In this document: positions 7,205 to 15,110 of the stretch, in pieces
Layout of the letters: every line of letters begins with the position of its first letter
Numbering within the stretch: the first letter of the stretch is position 1
Source: an uncultured Prevotellaceae bacterium
GTDB lineage: Bacteria > Bacteroidota > Bacteroidia > Bacteroidales > Muribaculaceae
Length of the DNA stretch: 45,569 nt
NCBI GenBank assembly: GCA_947165675.1
Contig: CAMVBJ010000002.1
Location: forward strand, 1-45,569
Direction of reading: 5' to 3'
Program-made: the position numbers and the translations under genes
Notes under the pieces: model-generated
Databases searched by the model: none
What the model was told of the DNA's origin: nothing
What the model saw: the letters and a program-made list of their open reading frames with translations, nothing else

Positions 7205-8215
7205 TTACAAGCCCACGAGACGCTTGCTGCGGGCGAGGATGTCGGGATCCTTGATTTTCTTTAATTCGTTGAGGGTCCACTCGGGGCTGATGTCTTTGAG
7301 AATCTTGACCAGACCACGGGTGAGTTGTGCGTCGGGATGGTCCAGGCACCATTGCATCACTCTCTGGGTGTCACAGTACAGGCGTCCCATGATGAGTGTG
7401 TTGAAGTCACCCAAGAGCTGTGACGGCTCGGTGATGTGGCCCTCGGCCTCATCGAGCAGGGTCTCCAGGCGGTCACACAGGGTGGTGTCACTCAGGGGAG
7501 TCCAAGCCATCACTTCGAGCTGTCGCTTGTATCTCCAGTAGGGGGTGAGCACGGTGGTATCGGCACTATAGACGGTGCCGATCTTGCCAATGGTGAAACG
7601 GCCATCGCCCTCGATGGTGACGGGCAATTCGTTGTCGATAAACCACAGGGTAGTGTCGGTCTCCATGCCGTTGATGAGCCGGTTGTAGGAGATCCAGCGA
7701 CTCACGTTGATGGGCTTGCCCCACTTCTCGGGCATGACCATGCGCATCGAGTCGATGCCCACCAGGCGGGTGTGCTCGTCGATGTCGTCCCAGTAGGATA
7801 GGTTCATGCCGCCACACTCGCCCAGGCGCATGAAGTCGATCATGCCCTGCTTGCCAAATGTCGCCAGCCAGCAGGTGCGGGTGTCGCTATAGGAGGTCTG
7901 ACCCATGAGCAGGGTGATGCCCTTGTCGGGGTAGTCCTTCACGTTCCACACGCGCACGATGGTGGTGTTGGTGTCCACGTGCATGACCTTGTCGAGGCCG
8001 ATGGCCTGACAGGTGGCCAAATCGAGGATGCGGTGGGGCAGCTTTTCACCGTCGTTGTCATAGCGGAACTCACTATCACTCAGCATCAATGAATCGTCAC
8101 AGATGCCGGCATTACACAGGTAGTCATGCCCGCTGGTGATGGCATCGCCAGGTTGCCACTTGCCGGTACACGACACGATGGCCAGTGCAAGAATGATTAA
8201 AACGAGGTGTTTCAT
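7205..8215 (-). CDS. Hypothetical lipoprotein
   Basis: The 336-residue product begins MKHLVLIILALAIVSC, a lipoprotein signal with Cys16 as the lipidation site. The mature part is a beta-rich domain with short repeated patterns (TLLMGQTSYSDTRTCWLATF, TIEGDGRFTIGKIG) and a helical C-terminus. The pattern is faintly like the lipoproteins at 15781 and 16513, but the similarity is too weak to call homology by eye. No enzymatic motif is seen. The space upstream is entirely tandem repeats, with no recognisable promoter, so it may be read through from ettA. Confidence 0.75.
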   Translation of the reverse strand: MKHLVLIILALAIVSCTGKWQPGDAITSGHDYLCNAGICDDSLMLSDSEFRYDNDGEKLPHRILDLATCQAIGLDKVMHVDTNTTIVRVWNVKDYPDKGITLLMGQTSYSDTRTCWLATFGKQGMIDFMRLGECGGMNLSYWDDIDEHTRLVGIDSMRMVMPEKWGKPINVSRWISYNRLINGMETDTTLWFIDNELPVTIEGDGRFTIGKIGTVYSADTTVLTPYWRYKRQLEVMAWTPLSDTTLCDRLETLLDEAEGHITEPSQLLGDFNTLIMGRLYCDTQRVMQWCLDHPDAQLTRGLVKILKDISPEWTLNELKKIKDPDILARSKRLVGL

Positions 8216-8230
8216 GTTGTTATAGTTGTC

Positions 8231-8300
8231 AGTTGAAAGTTTTCAGTTGAAAGTTTTCAGTTGTAAGTTTTCAGTTGTAAGTTTTCAGTTTTCAGTTTTC
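8231..8300 (-). repeat. 14-nt (2 x 7) tandem array
   Basis: Four 14-base units (AGTTGAAAGTTTTC twice, AGTTGTAAGTTTTC twice) are followed by two 7-base AGTTTTC half-units, then degenerate copies to about 8312. The periodicity is again seven. The array occupies the upstream region of the lipoprotein gene. Confidence 0.9.
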
Positions 8301-8320
8301 AGTTGTTAGTCGTTAGTGTC

Positions 8321-8425
8321 GCCTAAAGCCTATAGCCTAAAGCCTAAAGCCTAAAGCCTAAAGCCTAAAGCCTAAAGCCTAAAGCCTATAGCCTATAGCC
8401 TAAAACCTATAGCCTATAGCCTAAC
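8321..8425. repeat. 7-nt tandem array (GCCTAAA/GCCTATA), 15 copies
   Basis: Fifteen contiguous heptamers alternate between GCCTAAA and GCCTATA, with one ACCTATA. The last copy supplies the stop codon of ettA (TAG read on the minus strand, 8421-8423). Two partial copies of the same unit occur upstream of the Fur gene near 23440-23455. Confidence 0.92.
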
Positions 8426-10115
8426 TATCGAGCTTGCGGTAGCGAACGCGGGTGGGCTCTTCCTTGCCCAGGCGCTTCAATTTGTGCTCCTCATACTCGC
8501 TGTAGCTGCCCTCATAGAAATAGACGTTCGAGTTGCCCTCAAAGGCCAGGATGTGGGTGCAGATGCGGTCCAGGAACCAGCGGTCGTGGCTGATGACCAC
8601 GGCACAGCCGGCGAAGTCCTCAAGACCCTCCTCAAGGGCGCGCAGGGTGTTGACGTCGATGTCGTTGGTGGGCTCGTCAAGCAAGAGGACGTTGCCCTCT
8701 TCCTTCAATGCCAATGCCAGCTGCAGGCGGTTGCGTTCACCGCCCGAGAGGACGCCGCACTTCTTCTGCTGGTCCACGCCGCTGAAGTTGAAGCGCGACA
8801 GGTAGGCGCGGGCGTTCACGTCACGTCCACCCATTCGCAGCAGCTCCACACCGCCCGAGATAACCTCATAGACTGTTTTGTCGGGGTCAATGCTCGTGTG
8901 CTGCTGATCCACATAGACCGCCTTGACCGTCTCGCCGACCTCAAAGGTGCCGCTGTCGGGCTTCTCCAAGCCCATGATCAGGCGGAATAGGGTCGTCTTA
9001 CCAGCACCGTTGGGGCCGATGACGCCCACGATGCCGTTGGGCGGCAAAGTGAAGTTCAGGTCGTCAAACAGCAGCTTGTCGCCGAAGGCCTTGGCCACGT
9101 GCTGCGCCTCGATGACCTTGTTGCCCAATCGGGGACCGTTGGGGATAAAGATCTCGAGTTTCTCCTCTTTCTCCTTGACGGTCTCGTTGAGCAGTTTGTC
9201 GTAACTGTTCAAGCGCGCCTTGCCCTTGGCTTGGCGGGCCTTGGGAGCCATGCGCACCCATTCCAGCTCGCGCTGCAGGGTCTTCTGACGCTTGCTCTCG
9301 GTCTTCTCCTCTTGGGCCAGACGCTGGGTCTTCTGCTCCAGCCAGCTGCTGTAGTTGCCCTTCCAGGGGATGCCCTCGCCACGGTCGAGCTCCAGGATCC
9401 ATCCTGCCACGTTGTCCAGGAAGTAGCGGTCGTGGGTCACGGCGATGACCGTGCCCTCATATTGCTGCAAGTGCTGCTCCAGCCAGTCGATGGACTCGGC
9501 ATCGAGGTGGTTGGTGGGCTCATCGAGCAGTAGGACGTCGGGCTTCTGCAACAGCAGGCGGCACAGGGCCACGCGACGGCGCTCACCACCGCTCAGGTGT
9601 TCGGTCAGCTGATCTCCCTCGGGGCAGCGCAGGGCGTCCATGGCACGCTCCAGGCGGTTGTCCAGGTTCCAGGCATCGGTGGCATCGATGATGTCCTGCA
9701 ATTCGGCTTGACGGGCAAACAGCTTGTCCATCTTCTCGGGGTCCTCGTAGTACTCGGGCATACCGAACTTGAGGTTGATGTCCTCAAATTCCTTCAATGC
9801 GTCCACCACATGCTGCACGCCCTCCTGCACCACCTCCTTGACCGTCTTGGTCGGGTCGAGTTGCGGGTCCTGGGGCAGGTAGCCCACGGTGTAGCCGGGG
9901 GCAAACACCACCTGACCCTGGTACTGTGTCTCCAGGCCGGCGATGATCTTCATCAGTGTGGATTTACCGGCACCATTGAGGCCGATGATACCGATCTTGG
10001 CGCCATAGTAGAACGAGAGGTAGATGTTCTTGAGGATTTGCTTCTGGTTCTGCTGGATGGTTTTGCTCACGCCCACCATCGAGAAGATGATTTTCTTGTC
10101 GTCAACTGTTGCCAT
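8421..10115 (-). CDS. ettA: Energy-dependent translational throttle protein EttA (ABC-F)
   Basis: The 564-residue cytosolic protein has two ABC ATPase domains and no membrane part. The first has Walker A GLNGAGKST (45-53), signature LSGGERR (174-180) and Walker B VLLLDEP (194-200) before TNHLDAES. The charged interdomain linker (about 255-325) is the P-site tRNA-interaction motif of ABC-F proteins. The second domain has GPNGAGKTT (367-375), LSGGERNR and LLLDEPTNDID. EttA binds the ribosomal E site and gates entry into elongation according to ADP/ATP ratio. Length and the PEYYEDPEKMDKL segment fit EttA rather than antibiotic-resistance ABC-F proteins. Confidence 0.93.
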   Translation of the reverse strand: MATVDDKKIIFSMVGVSKTIQQNQKQILKNIYLSFYYGAKIGIIGLNGAGKSTLMKIIAGLETQYQGQVVFAPGYTVGYLPQDPQLDPTKTVKEVVQEGVQHVVDALKEFEDINLKFGMPEYYEDPEKMDKLFARQAELQDIIDATDAWNLDNRLERAMDALRCPEGDQLTEHLSGGERRRVALCRLLLQKPDVLLLDEPTNHLDAESIDWLEQHLQQYEGTVIAVTHDRYFLDNVAGWILELDRGEGIPWKGNYSSWLEQKTQRLAQEEKTESKRQKTLQRELEWVRMAPKARQAKGKARLNSYDKLLNETVKEKEEKLEIFIPNGPRLGNKVIEAQHVAKAFGDKLLFDDLNFTLPPNGIVGVIGPNGAGKTTLFRLIMGLEKPDSGTFEVGETVKAVYVDQQHTSIDPDKTVYEVISGGVELLRMGGRDVNARAYLSRFNFSGVDQQKKCGVLSGGERNRLQLALALKEEGNVLLLDEPTNDIDVNTLRALEEGLEDFAGCAVVISHDRWFLDRICTHILAFEGNSNVYFYEGSYSEYEEHKLKRLGKEEPTRVRYRKLDS

Positions 10116-10144
10116 AATTATCTAGTCGATTAAGTTACTGCTCG

Positions 10145-10176
10145 CAAAGGTACTTAATCTTTTCCACTTGTACAAG
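10145..10176 (-). promoter_or_regulatory. Promoter for ettA
   Basis: CTTG (10173-10176 on the minus strand) is followed after 20 bases by TACCTTTG (10145-10152), a near-consensus Bacteroidetes promoter. The start would be near 10138, about 23 bases before the ATG. Confidence 0.7.
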
Positions 10177-10251
10177 GCTTTGCCTGGCATTACTTGAACC
10201 ACAAGCCAGCCACGGTGCCCTGTAATGCTGGCCATGGCCTGTACGGGACTG

Positions 10252-11235
10252 TCATTGCTGCGGTTGTGTCGTTGCTATTTCTTTGGCCAGCTCGTTGAGT
10301 TGTAAGCACTGGGTGCGGGTAATGGTTTTGCGCTCGCTGTGATAGGGCCACGGGGCTACGAACAGTAACTGCCCTCGTGCACAGGCGTCAAATTGCTTTC
10401 CTCCGGGCTTCCACATCGGTGAGAAACCATTCTCTAATAGCACGATTTCCTTTACTCCTGCATTAAATGCCGCCCTCATCACCGCTTTCTCACAAGGGCT
10501 GATGCAGGCAGATACCAGCACGGCTCCATCACGAGCCAGGGCAAGGTAGCGACTCACTTCACGTGCAATGGCCTCCTCGCTATTGATGCTGCGAGAGCAC
10601 TGCACGGCCACCTTGATGGGATAATCCAGCAGGAAGCGGTTCCCAGCCACGGCCACATGAGTGTTCCCGATTCTTACCTCATGCTGCACAGTGAAAAACT
10701 CCGGGTGGTGACGCTTGAGCCACAACCGTCGAGGATTGTCATGCAGGTAACGCACCATCGTTACCAGTTGTCCCTCATGGGACAGGATGCGGTCATGGTA
10801 ACCTTCTTCCCACAGGGTGGTTCCCAATAGCTCACGAGCTGCTGCATTACATCCGATCTTGAAACCATTCACCACTTGCCCCAGGTGATAAGGCACCTGC
10901 TCGGTGACAAAAAGGATGCCGTGAATATGGTCGGGCATTAACTGGATTTCCATCGCCTTCACCTTAGGATAATGTGTTGGGATTTCACGCCAGCATCGCA
11001 GTACCTGCTCACCCAAGGAAGTCGGCCTTATCCATGTCTCCACGTGGCTCTTGTCAGGACCACGAAGCTCGCCCAGCACTGGCCGGCGCCCTTCCACGGC
11101 AAGCGTGATCATGTAGATGCAGCGGCTGCGGTAATCATGAAACCCGTTGCGCCGCTTCATCGACCGCCTCACCTCATGCTCGCCATGATGTCGTTGCCAC
11201 CACCGTTTGCGTTGTTCACCGCGTTTATCCTCCAT
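10252..11235 (-). CDS. REP-associated tyrosine transposase (RAYT)-like protein with extra C-terminal domain
   Basis: The 327-residue product contains an IS200/Y1-type HUH domain (about 25-180): the metal-binding HIH at 103-105 in LMPDHIHGILFV, a candidate catalytic Tyr146 in LWEEGYHDRI, and YLHDNPRRLWLKRHHP. Such RAYT proteins are single-copy relatives of IS200 transposases that nick REP palindromes. Residues about 190-320 form a second domain (GAVLVSACISPCEKAVMRAA, VKEIVLLENGF, LLFVAPWP) that resembles DprA/Rossmann-like nucleotide-binding folds. A small palindrome lies just upstream. The start is uncertain: ATG 11235 lies only four bases from a -7 box, while ATG 11160, preceded by GAGG, is an alternative. 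Confidence 0.82.
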   Translation of the reverse strand: MEDKRGEQRKRWWQRHHGEHEVRRSMKRRNGFHDYRSRCIYMITLAVEGRRPVLGELRGPDKSHVETWIRPTSLGEQVLRCWREIPTHYPKVKAMEIQLMPDHIHGILFVTEQVPYHLGQVVNGFKIGCNAAARELLGTTLWEEGYHDRILSHEGQLVTMVRYLHDNPRRLWLKRHHPEFFTVQHEVRIGNTHVAVAGNRFLLDYPIKVAVQCSRSINSEEAIAREVSRYLALARDGAVLVSACISPCEKAVMRAAFNAGVKEIVLLENGFSPMWKPGGKQFDACARGQLLFVAPWPYHSERKTITRTQCLQLNELAKEIATTQPQQ

Positions 11236-11239
11236 GTGA

Positions 11240-11270
11240 CAAAGGTACCCAATTCTCACCACCCTACCAA
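11240..11270 (-). promoter_or_regulatory. Promoter abutting the RAYT start codon
   Basis: TTGG (11267-11270, minus strand) precedes TACCTTTG (11240-11247) by 19 bases. Transcription would begin at or just after the ATG at 11235, implying either leaderless translation or use of the internal ATG at 11160. Confidence 0.55.
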
Positions 11271-11315
11271 TAAGATCCCAAGAAAAAATGCAAGGAATTG
11301 TCCGGTTTGGGTAAA

Positions 11316-11332
11316 GCAGGGCACCGCCCTGC
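11316..11332. repeat. Small REP-like palindrome upstream of RAYT gene
   Basis: GCAGGGCACCGCCCTGC is a 7-bp stem with a 3-base loop, 81 bases upstream of the RAYT start. A half-site (GGTGCCCTGT) occurs at about 10215-10224 on the other side of the gene. RAYT genes are typically flanked by the palindromes they act on, so this is a candidate cognate element. Confidence 0.55.
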
Positions 11333-11471
11333 ACAACAAGAATTGGCTATTCGCTTTTGGTCTTTGGTCAGGGACTGGTCATCCCAGGAGCCCATGAGGG
11401 AGGTAAAACAAGTGCGACAAGATTATTTCTCGCCGCACCCGCCAATTTATAAATAATAGAGAAATGTGCCC

Positions 11472-12974
11472 TTAAATGCCGCCATCGGTGAGCAGCCAGT
11501 CGATGAGTGCCGTCACATCAGCGATATCAACATTCCCGCTGTTGTTCACGTCAGCGTTACGGCTGTTGAATGGCTCAACGTCACCACCCAGCAGATGGTC
11601 AATCAATGCTGTCACATCGGTGATGTCTATTTCACTATCATCATTGACATCATAGAGCATCCCGTTAGCAAAGATGCGGATATTTGGGTAAGTTTTATTA
11701 TTCCAATCATCCTCCGAAGACCACCACGAAACAGCTGCAAATCCTATACCCGACTCGTATGAAGAAACGAATTCTGTGACATCTTCCCCGTTAGCTCTCC
11801 TCCACCAGATGCCTCGTACGTCATCGCACGGCGTCGAAGAAAACTCACACAGGAAAGAGGATGACCCCGGTTCGGTGTTGCGAATATCGATGAGGATATT
11901 GTCACCCGTATAGATAAAAGGCTTAGTAAGCTTAAAAGTCACCCAGCTCCCAGCTGAATAGGGATTAAGTTGGACGTTGGCATATACGGTATCAGTATAG
12001 TTTAGTCTAATCAACGAAATATCTCTACTCTGTTCCTCGTTCCATTCCGTGCCATTATAAAGAGTTGTTTCCTCTGTGTTCATTAGCCTGACATTAAAGT
12101 TGCCACCATGAGCCGAATGGCTGATGCATCGATAGGAGAAAGCACTGATGGTATCGCCCTTTTCAAGTCCTAAATCCTCCTTGAGGTAAATGGTTTCAGA
12201 ACCTTGGTAAGAGTTCATGTTCCAGTTAACAATAGGTGAAGTCTCACTGCGTACATTGCCATGCCCTACATCTGCGATCTTGGGATAATGATTATTGGGA
12301 ACGTACGTGATGCGGATGTTGGCACGGTTCCCTTCATCGGGATTTGCTCCGTAGAACCCTGAGTCATAGTTGCCGTAAGGGTCGTAACCGCTCACGAAGC
12401 CTGTGATGGCTTCATCAGCTGCGTTTCTCCAAGCGATGCTCATGCATTGGTCACAATCGGTCGAAGCGAAATAAACCCAACCCCGTCTTGTGCAAGGCTC
12501 GGAGTTGCGGATGTCAATGATAATGTTATCGCCAGTGTATTCAAACGGGGTGTCCAATTCAAATGTAATCCAGCAGTCAGCTGAATACGGATCCAAATGG
12601 ACGCTCCCATAGATAGTGGACTCGAATGGGACTTGGAGGATACTTGTGTCTTCAGAACAATTTTCAACCGGTTCATCAATCATCCTTGATAATGTGGTGT
12701 TGATGATGCGTACATTGTAATTGCCGCCAGCAGCAGAATTGTAAATGCAGTGGTAAGACAGGGCGGTGATTTTGTCGCCAGGTTGCATCCCGAGCTCCTC
12801 TTTTAAATACAGCGTCTCATTGCCCGTATAGGAACGTTGCCACCAGTTGTGGATAGGCACGACCTCGTTACGCACTGTTCCATTGCCGATTTCTATGGTC
12901 TTGGTCTCTTGGGCAAAGGCTATCGAAGCCAGAGACATGAGCACAAATGTTGTAATTGTGAATAATTTTTTCAT
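11472..12974 (-). CDS. Secreted protein with duplicated beta domain and dockerin-like tail
   Basis: From the ATG at 12974 the product is 500 residues: a signal peptide (MKKLFTITTFVLMSLASIAF), two tandem domains of about 200 residues, and a C-terminal dockerin-like pair. The domains share the order IGNGTVRNEVVPIHNW / VGHGNVRSETSPIVNW, ETLYLKEELGM / ETIYLKEDLGL, GDNIIIDIRNSEP / GDNILIDIRNTEP. The tail has DVNDDSEIDITDVTALIDHL and DVNNSGNVDIADVTALIDWL. The duplicated domain is a lectin- or adhesin-like beta structure of unknown ligand. The tail matches the one on the glycosidase at 2276, implying common handling. An upstream in-frame ATG (13046) was rejected because it would bury the signal peptide. 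Confidence 0.82.
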   Translation of the reverse strand: MKKLFTITTFVLMSLASIAFAQETKTIEIGNGTVRNEVVPIHNWWQRSYTGNETLYLKEELGMQPGDKITALSYHCIYNSAAGGNYNVRIINTTLSRMIDEPVENCSEDTSILQVPFESTIYGSVHLDPYSADCWITFELDTPFEYTGDNIIIDIRNSEPCTRRGWVYFASTDCDQCMSIAWRNAADEAITGFVSGYDPYGNYDSGFYGANPDEGNRANIRITYVPNNHYPKIADVGHGNVRSETSPIVNWNMNSYQGSETIYLKEDLGLEKGDTISAFSYRCISHSAHGGNFNVRLMNTEETTLYNGTEWNEEQSRDISLIRLNYTDTVYANVQLNPYSAGSWVTFKLTKPFIYTGDNILIDIRNTEPGSSSFLCEFSSTPCDDVRGIWWRRANGEDVTEFVSSYESGIGFAAVSWWSSEDDWNNKTYPNIRIFANGMLYDVNDDSEIDITDVTALIDHLLGGDVEPFNSRNADVNNSGNVDIADVTALIDWLLTDGGI

Positions 12975-13018
12975 TGTTGTTGGTTTTTTTATTAATTGGT
13001 AAAAATCTTCTTCGGGAG

Positions 13019-13026
13019 CAAAGTTA
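13019..13026 (-). promoter_or_regulatory. -7 box for the dockerin-tailed secreted protein
   Basis: TAACTTTG on the minus strand would start transcription near 13012, giving a 38-base leader. No good -33 element was found at the usual spacing. Confidence 0.5.
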
Positions 13027-13120
13027 CTGTGGGTGTCGGGATTCATTTTTGCTCATTTTGGTACAAATTGGGGTGTATTGTGAACAAAATGACTGATGAG
13101 TGAAAAATCAAAGTTTTGTG

Positions 13121-13153
13121 TTTGGATTTGCTTGTTTTTTTGATATAACTTTG
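13121..13153 (+). promoter_or_regulatory. Promoter for the regulator-kinase pair
   Basis: TTTG (13121-13124) and TAACTTTG (13146-13153) are separated by 21 bases, a consensus arrangement. The start would be near 13160, about ten bases before the ATG at 13170. Confidence 0.68.
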
Positions 13154-13169
13154 CCGGAAAAACAACAGC

Positions 13170-13784
13170 ATGAGAACAATAGACGATGACATCCGGTTGC
13201 AAACGGCTTTGCTGGCAAGGGTGGAGCACTCTTGCCGCAGGAGTATGAAGACTCCGCGCGACTTTGAATGGTTGAGCGATGAGTTGAGCGCTTGTTCTGC
13301 CCCAGTCAGCACGATGACGCTAAAGCGCCTGTGGGGGTATCTGCCTGGTAACACACGTCCGCGGCAATACACATTGGACTGTCTGGCACGATATCTGGGC
13401 TACCGTGATTACAGCCACTTTTGTGACCATGAGCAAGACCAGGAAGGCGAGGTGCCCAGCAATGTGGTTGTGAGCAAACGCCTTGATGTGGTGCGCGAGC
13501 TGGCTGTCCGGGACCGCGTAATGCTGTCATGGAAACCAGGACGGCAATGTACCGTCAGGTATCTGGGTGGCAGCCAGTTTGTCGTCGAGGCATCGGAGCG
13601 CACACGACTCCAAGCCGGCAACACATTCATTTGCGGACTAATGATGGAGAATGAGCCGCTTTACCTTGATAATCTGATTCAGCAAGGGCGACCTCCTGTG
13701 GGCTATGTGTGCGGCAACAATGGCGGCATCCATTTTGAGGTTATCAAGGTGGACAAAGGAACTTATCTGACCGATGAAGACTGA
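13170..13784 (+). CDS. Putative DNA-binding partner of a Ser/Thr kinase
   Basis: The 204-residue protein has an N-terminal helical domain (about 20-85: KTPRDFEWLSDELSA, STMTLKRLWGYLPG, TLDCLARYLGYRDYSHF) of a type widespread in Bacteroidetes proteins that looks like a helix-turn-helix module. A beta-rich C-terminal half (about 105-195: GRQCTVRYLGGSQFVVEAS) follows. Its last 11 bases overlap the kinase gene start, implying translational coupling. It may be the kinase's substrate or effector. No standard DNA-binding family is certain. Confidence 0.78.
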   Translation: MRTIDDDIRLQTALLARVEHSCRRSMKTPRDFEWLSDELSACSAPVSTMTLKRLWGYLPGNTRPRQYTLDCLARYLGYRDYSHFCDHEQDQEGEVPSNVVVSKRLDVVRELAVRDRVMLSWKPGRQCTVRYLGGSQFVVEASERTRLQAGNTFICGLMMENEPLYLDNLIQQGRPPVGYVCGNNGGIHFEVIKVDKGTYLTDED

Positions 13785-15102
13785 TCCTCAAGACACATCA
13801 TCGGCATCAGGCTATCTGACAGGCGACTTTGAGGGCGTGAGCGACCGTTTCACGCAGTTGACAACGGTCGTTACACGCAACCATAACACGCTCACCAAGG
13901 GCAAACGCTATGGCCGCTGGTACCTGTTGAAGTCGCTCAATGCCGATGTGGCGGGCCAGTCAGTTTATCAAGAGATGCTCACCAAGGAGTTTGAACTCAC
14001 CATGCGTGCCCAACACCCTGGTGTGGTTCAGGCCATCGGTATGGAGGATGTGCCGACGCTGGGACGCTGCATCGTCATGGAATGGATTGAGGGACAGGAC
14101 TTGAGTCAGTGGCTCGACGGTGGCACTACCCGTGACGAGCGTCTACGGGTTGTCAACCAGTTGCTGGATACCATAGCCTACCTGCATGCCTTGGGAATAG
14201 CTCATCGTGACCTCAAGCCTAGCAATATCATGATTACCCATAATGGCAAGCAGGTCAAGGTGATTGACTTTGGACTTGCCGATACCGATACCCATGCCGT
14301 ATTCAAGCAACCTGCCGGCACCAGACAATATATGGCCCCCGAACAAGCATCGAGCACTGTGCCTGATGTGCGCAACGACATCTATTCCCTGGGCGTGATC
14401 ATCCGGAAGATGGATGTGGGCTGTATTTATGACCGTGCGTGCAAGCGCTGCCTGCGCCCCATAGACGAGCGGTACCAGAGCGTTGCTGACCTCCAAAATG
14501 ACTTGCAGCGGATGAGCACCATCATGAAGTGGGTTAAAAAAGGAGCTATAACAATACCTGTTATAGCGGGACTCATCACCCTGTGGCTGCTATCCAAGCC
14601 GATTCCTGCCACCGACAATGGCCGACTTGTGGACTCGTTGCGTCACGAGTTGACGGTTAACAACGAGCGCCTCAAGGCTAACAATGATGCTCAGCAACAG
14701 ATAGAAGCCTCAATGCGGGAACGGTTGACCACCCTTAAGGACAGCCTGTCAATGCTCGCCACCAGCCACCAGCAACTCCAGCAAGAAAAGGAAAGCCGCG
14801 CTGCTCGCCAGAGCAAGGTGGATGCCGCCATCGCCGAGGGCATTCGCCGTGTTGATGCAGCTAATGCACAAACACATCTCAAGGAACACCTTGACACGGT
14901 CTCAAGAATAGACTATATATGGGTGGACTGGCGCTCATTGAGCAGGCAAGGACGTGTGGCGGCAAACAACTACCTGCAAGGCATTCACGACCAGTTTGAC
15001 ATTAAGGAAATGGCCGAAATCGAATATGCAGTCTATGAGCACTGCAACCGCTATGAAGCGATGATAAAAAAGGCTATTGGCAGTTCTCCTCCGCCTCCTT
15101 AA
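13774..15102 (+). CDS. Transmembrane serine/threonine protein kinase
   Basis: The 442-residue protein has a eukaryotic-like kinase domain (about 45-250): candidate ATP-binding Lys53, HRDLKPSN (144-151) with catalytic Asp146, DFG (165-167) and APE (188-190). The glycine-rich loop is poorly conserved. A single transmembrane helix (about 257-273) leads to an outer part with a strong coiled coil (about 285-365) and a helical tail. PASTA repeats are absent. It would phosphorylate cytosolic targets in response to an envelope signal. Its start codon lies inside the preceding gene (ATG at 13774), so the pair is a functional unit. It ends eight bases from the convergent gene at 15111. Confidence 0.9.
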   Translation: MKTDPQDTSSASGYLTGDFEGVSDRFTQLTTVVTRNHNTLTKGKRYGRWYLLKSLNADVAGQSVYQEMLTKEFELTMRAQHPGVVQAIGMEDVPTLGRCIVMEWIEGQDLSQWLDGGTTRDERLRVVNQLLDTIAYLHALGIAHRDLKPSNIMITHNGKQVKVIDFGLADTDTHAVFKQPAGTRQYMAPEQASSTVPDVRNDIYSLGVIIRKMDVGCIYDRACKRCLRPIDERYQSVADLQNDLQRMSTIMKWVKKGAITIPVIAGLITLWLLSKPIPATDNGRLVDSLRHELTVNNERLKANNDAQQQIEASMRERLTTLKDSLSMLATSHQQLQQEKESRAARQSKVDAAIAEGIRRVDAANAQTHLKEHLDTVSRIDYIWVDWRSLSRQGRVAANNYLQGIHDQFDIKEMAEIEYAVYEHCNRYEAMIKKAIGSSPPPP

Positions 15103-15110
15103 CCTGTACC

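Noticed and set aside
8321-8425. Regular repeats resembling a CRISPR array
   Set aside because: The unit is only seven bases with no spacers and no cas genes nearby; it is a simple tandem array.
10252-11235. Complete IS200-type insertion sequence
   Set aside because: No tnpB or defined element ends were found; single-gene context and the extra domain fit a RAYT-type gene.
12975-13046. 24-codon extension of the dockerin-tailed protein
   Set aside because: It precedes a clear signal peptide and runs through the TAACTTTG promoter box.
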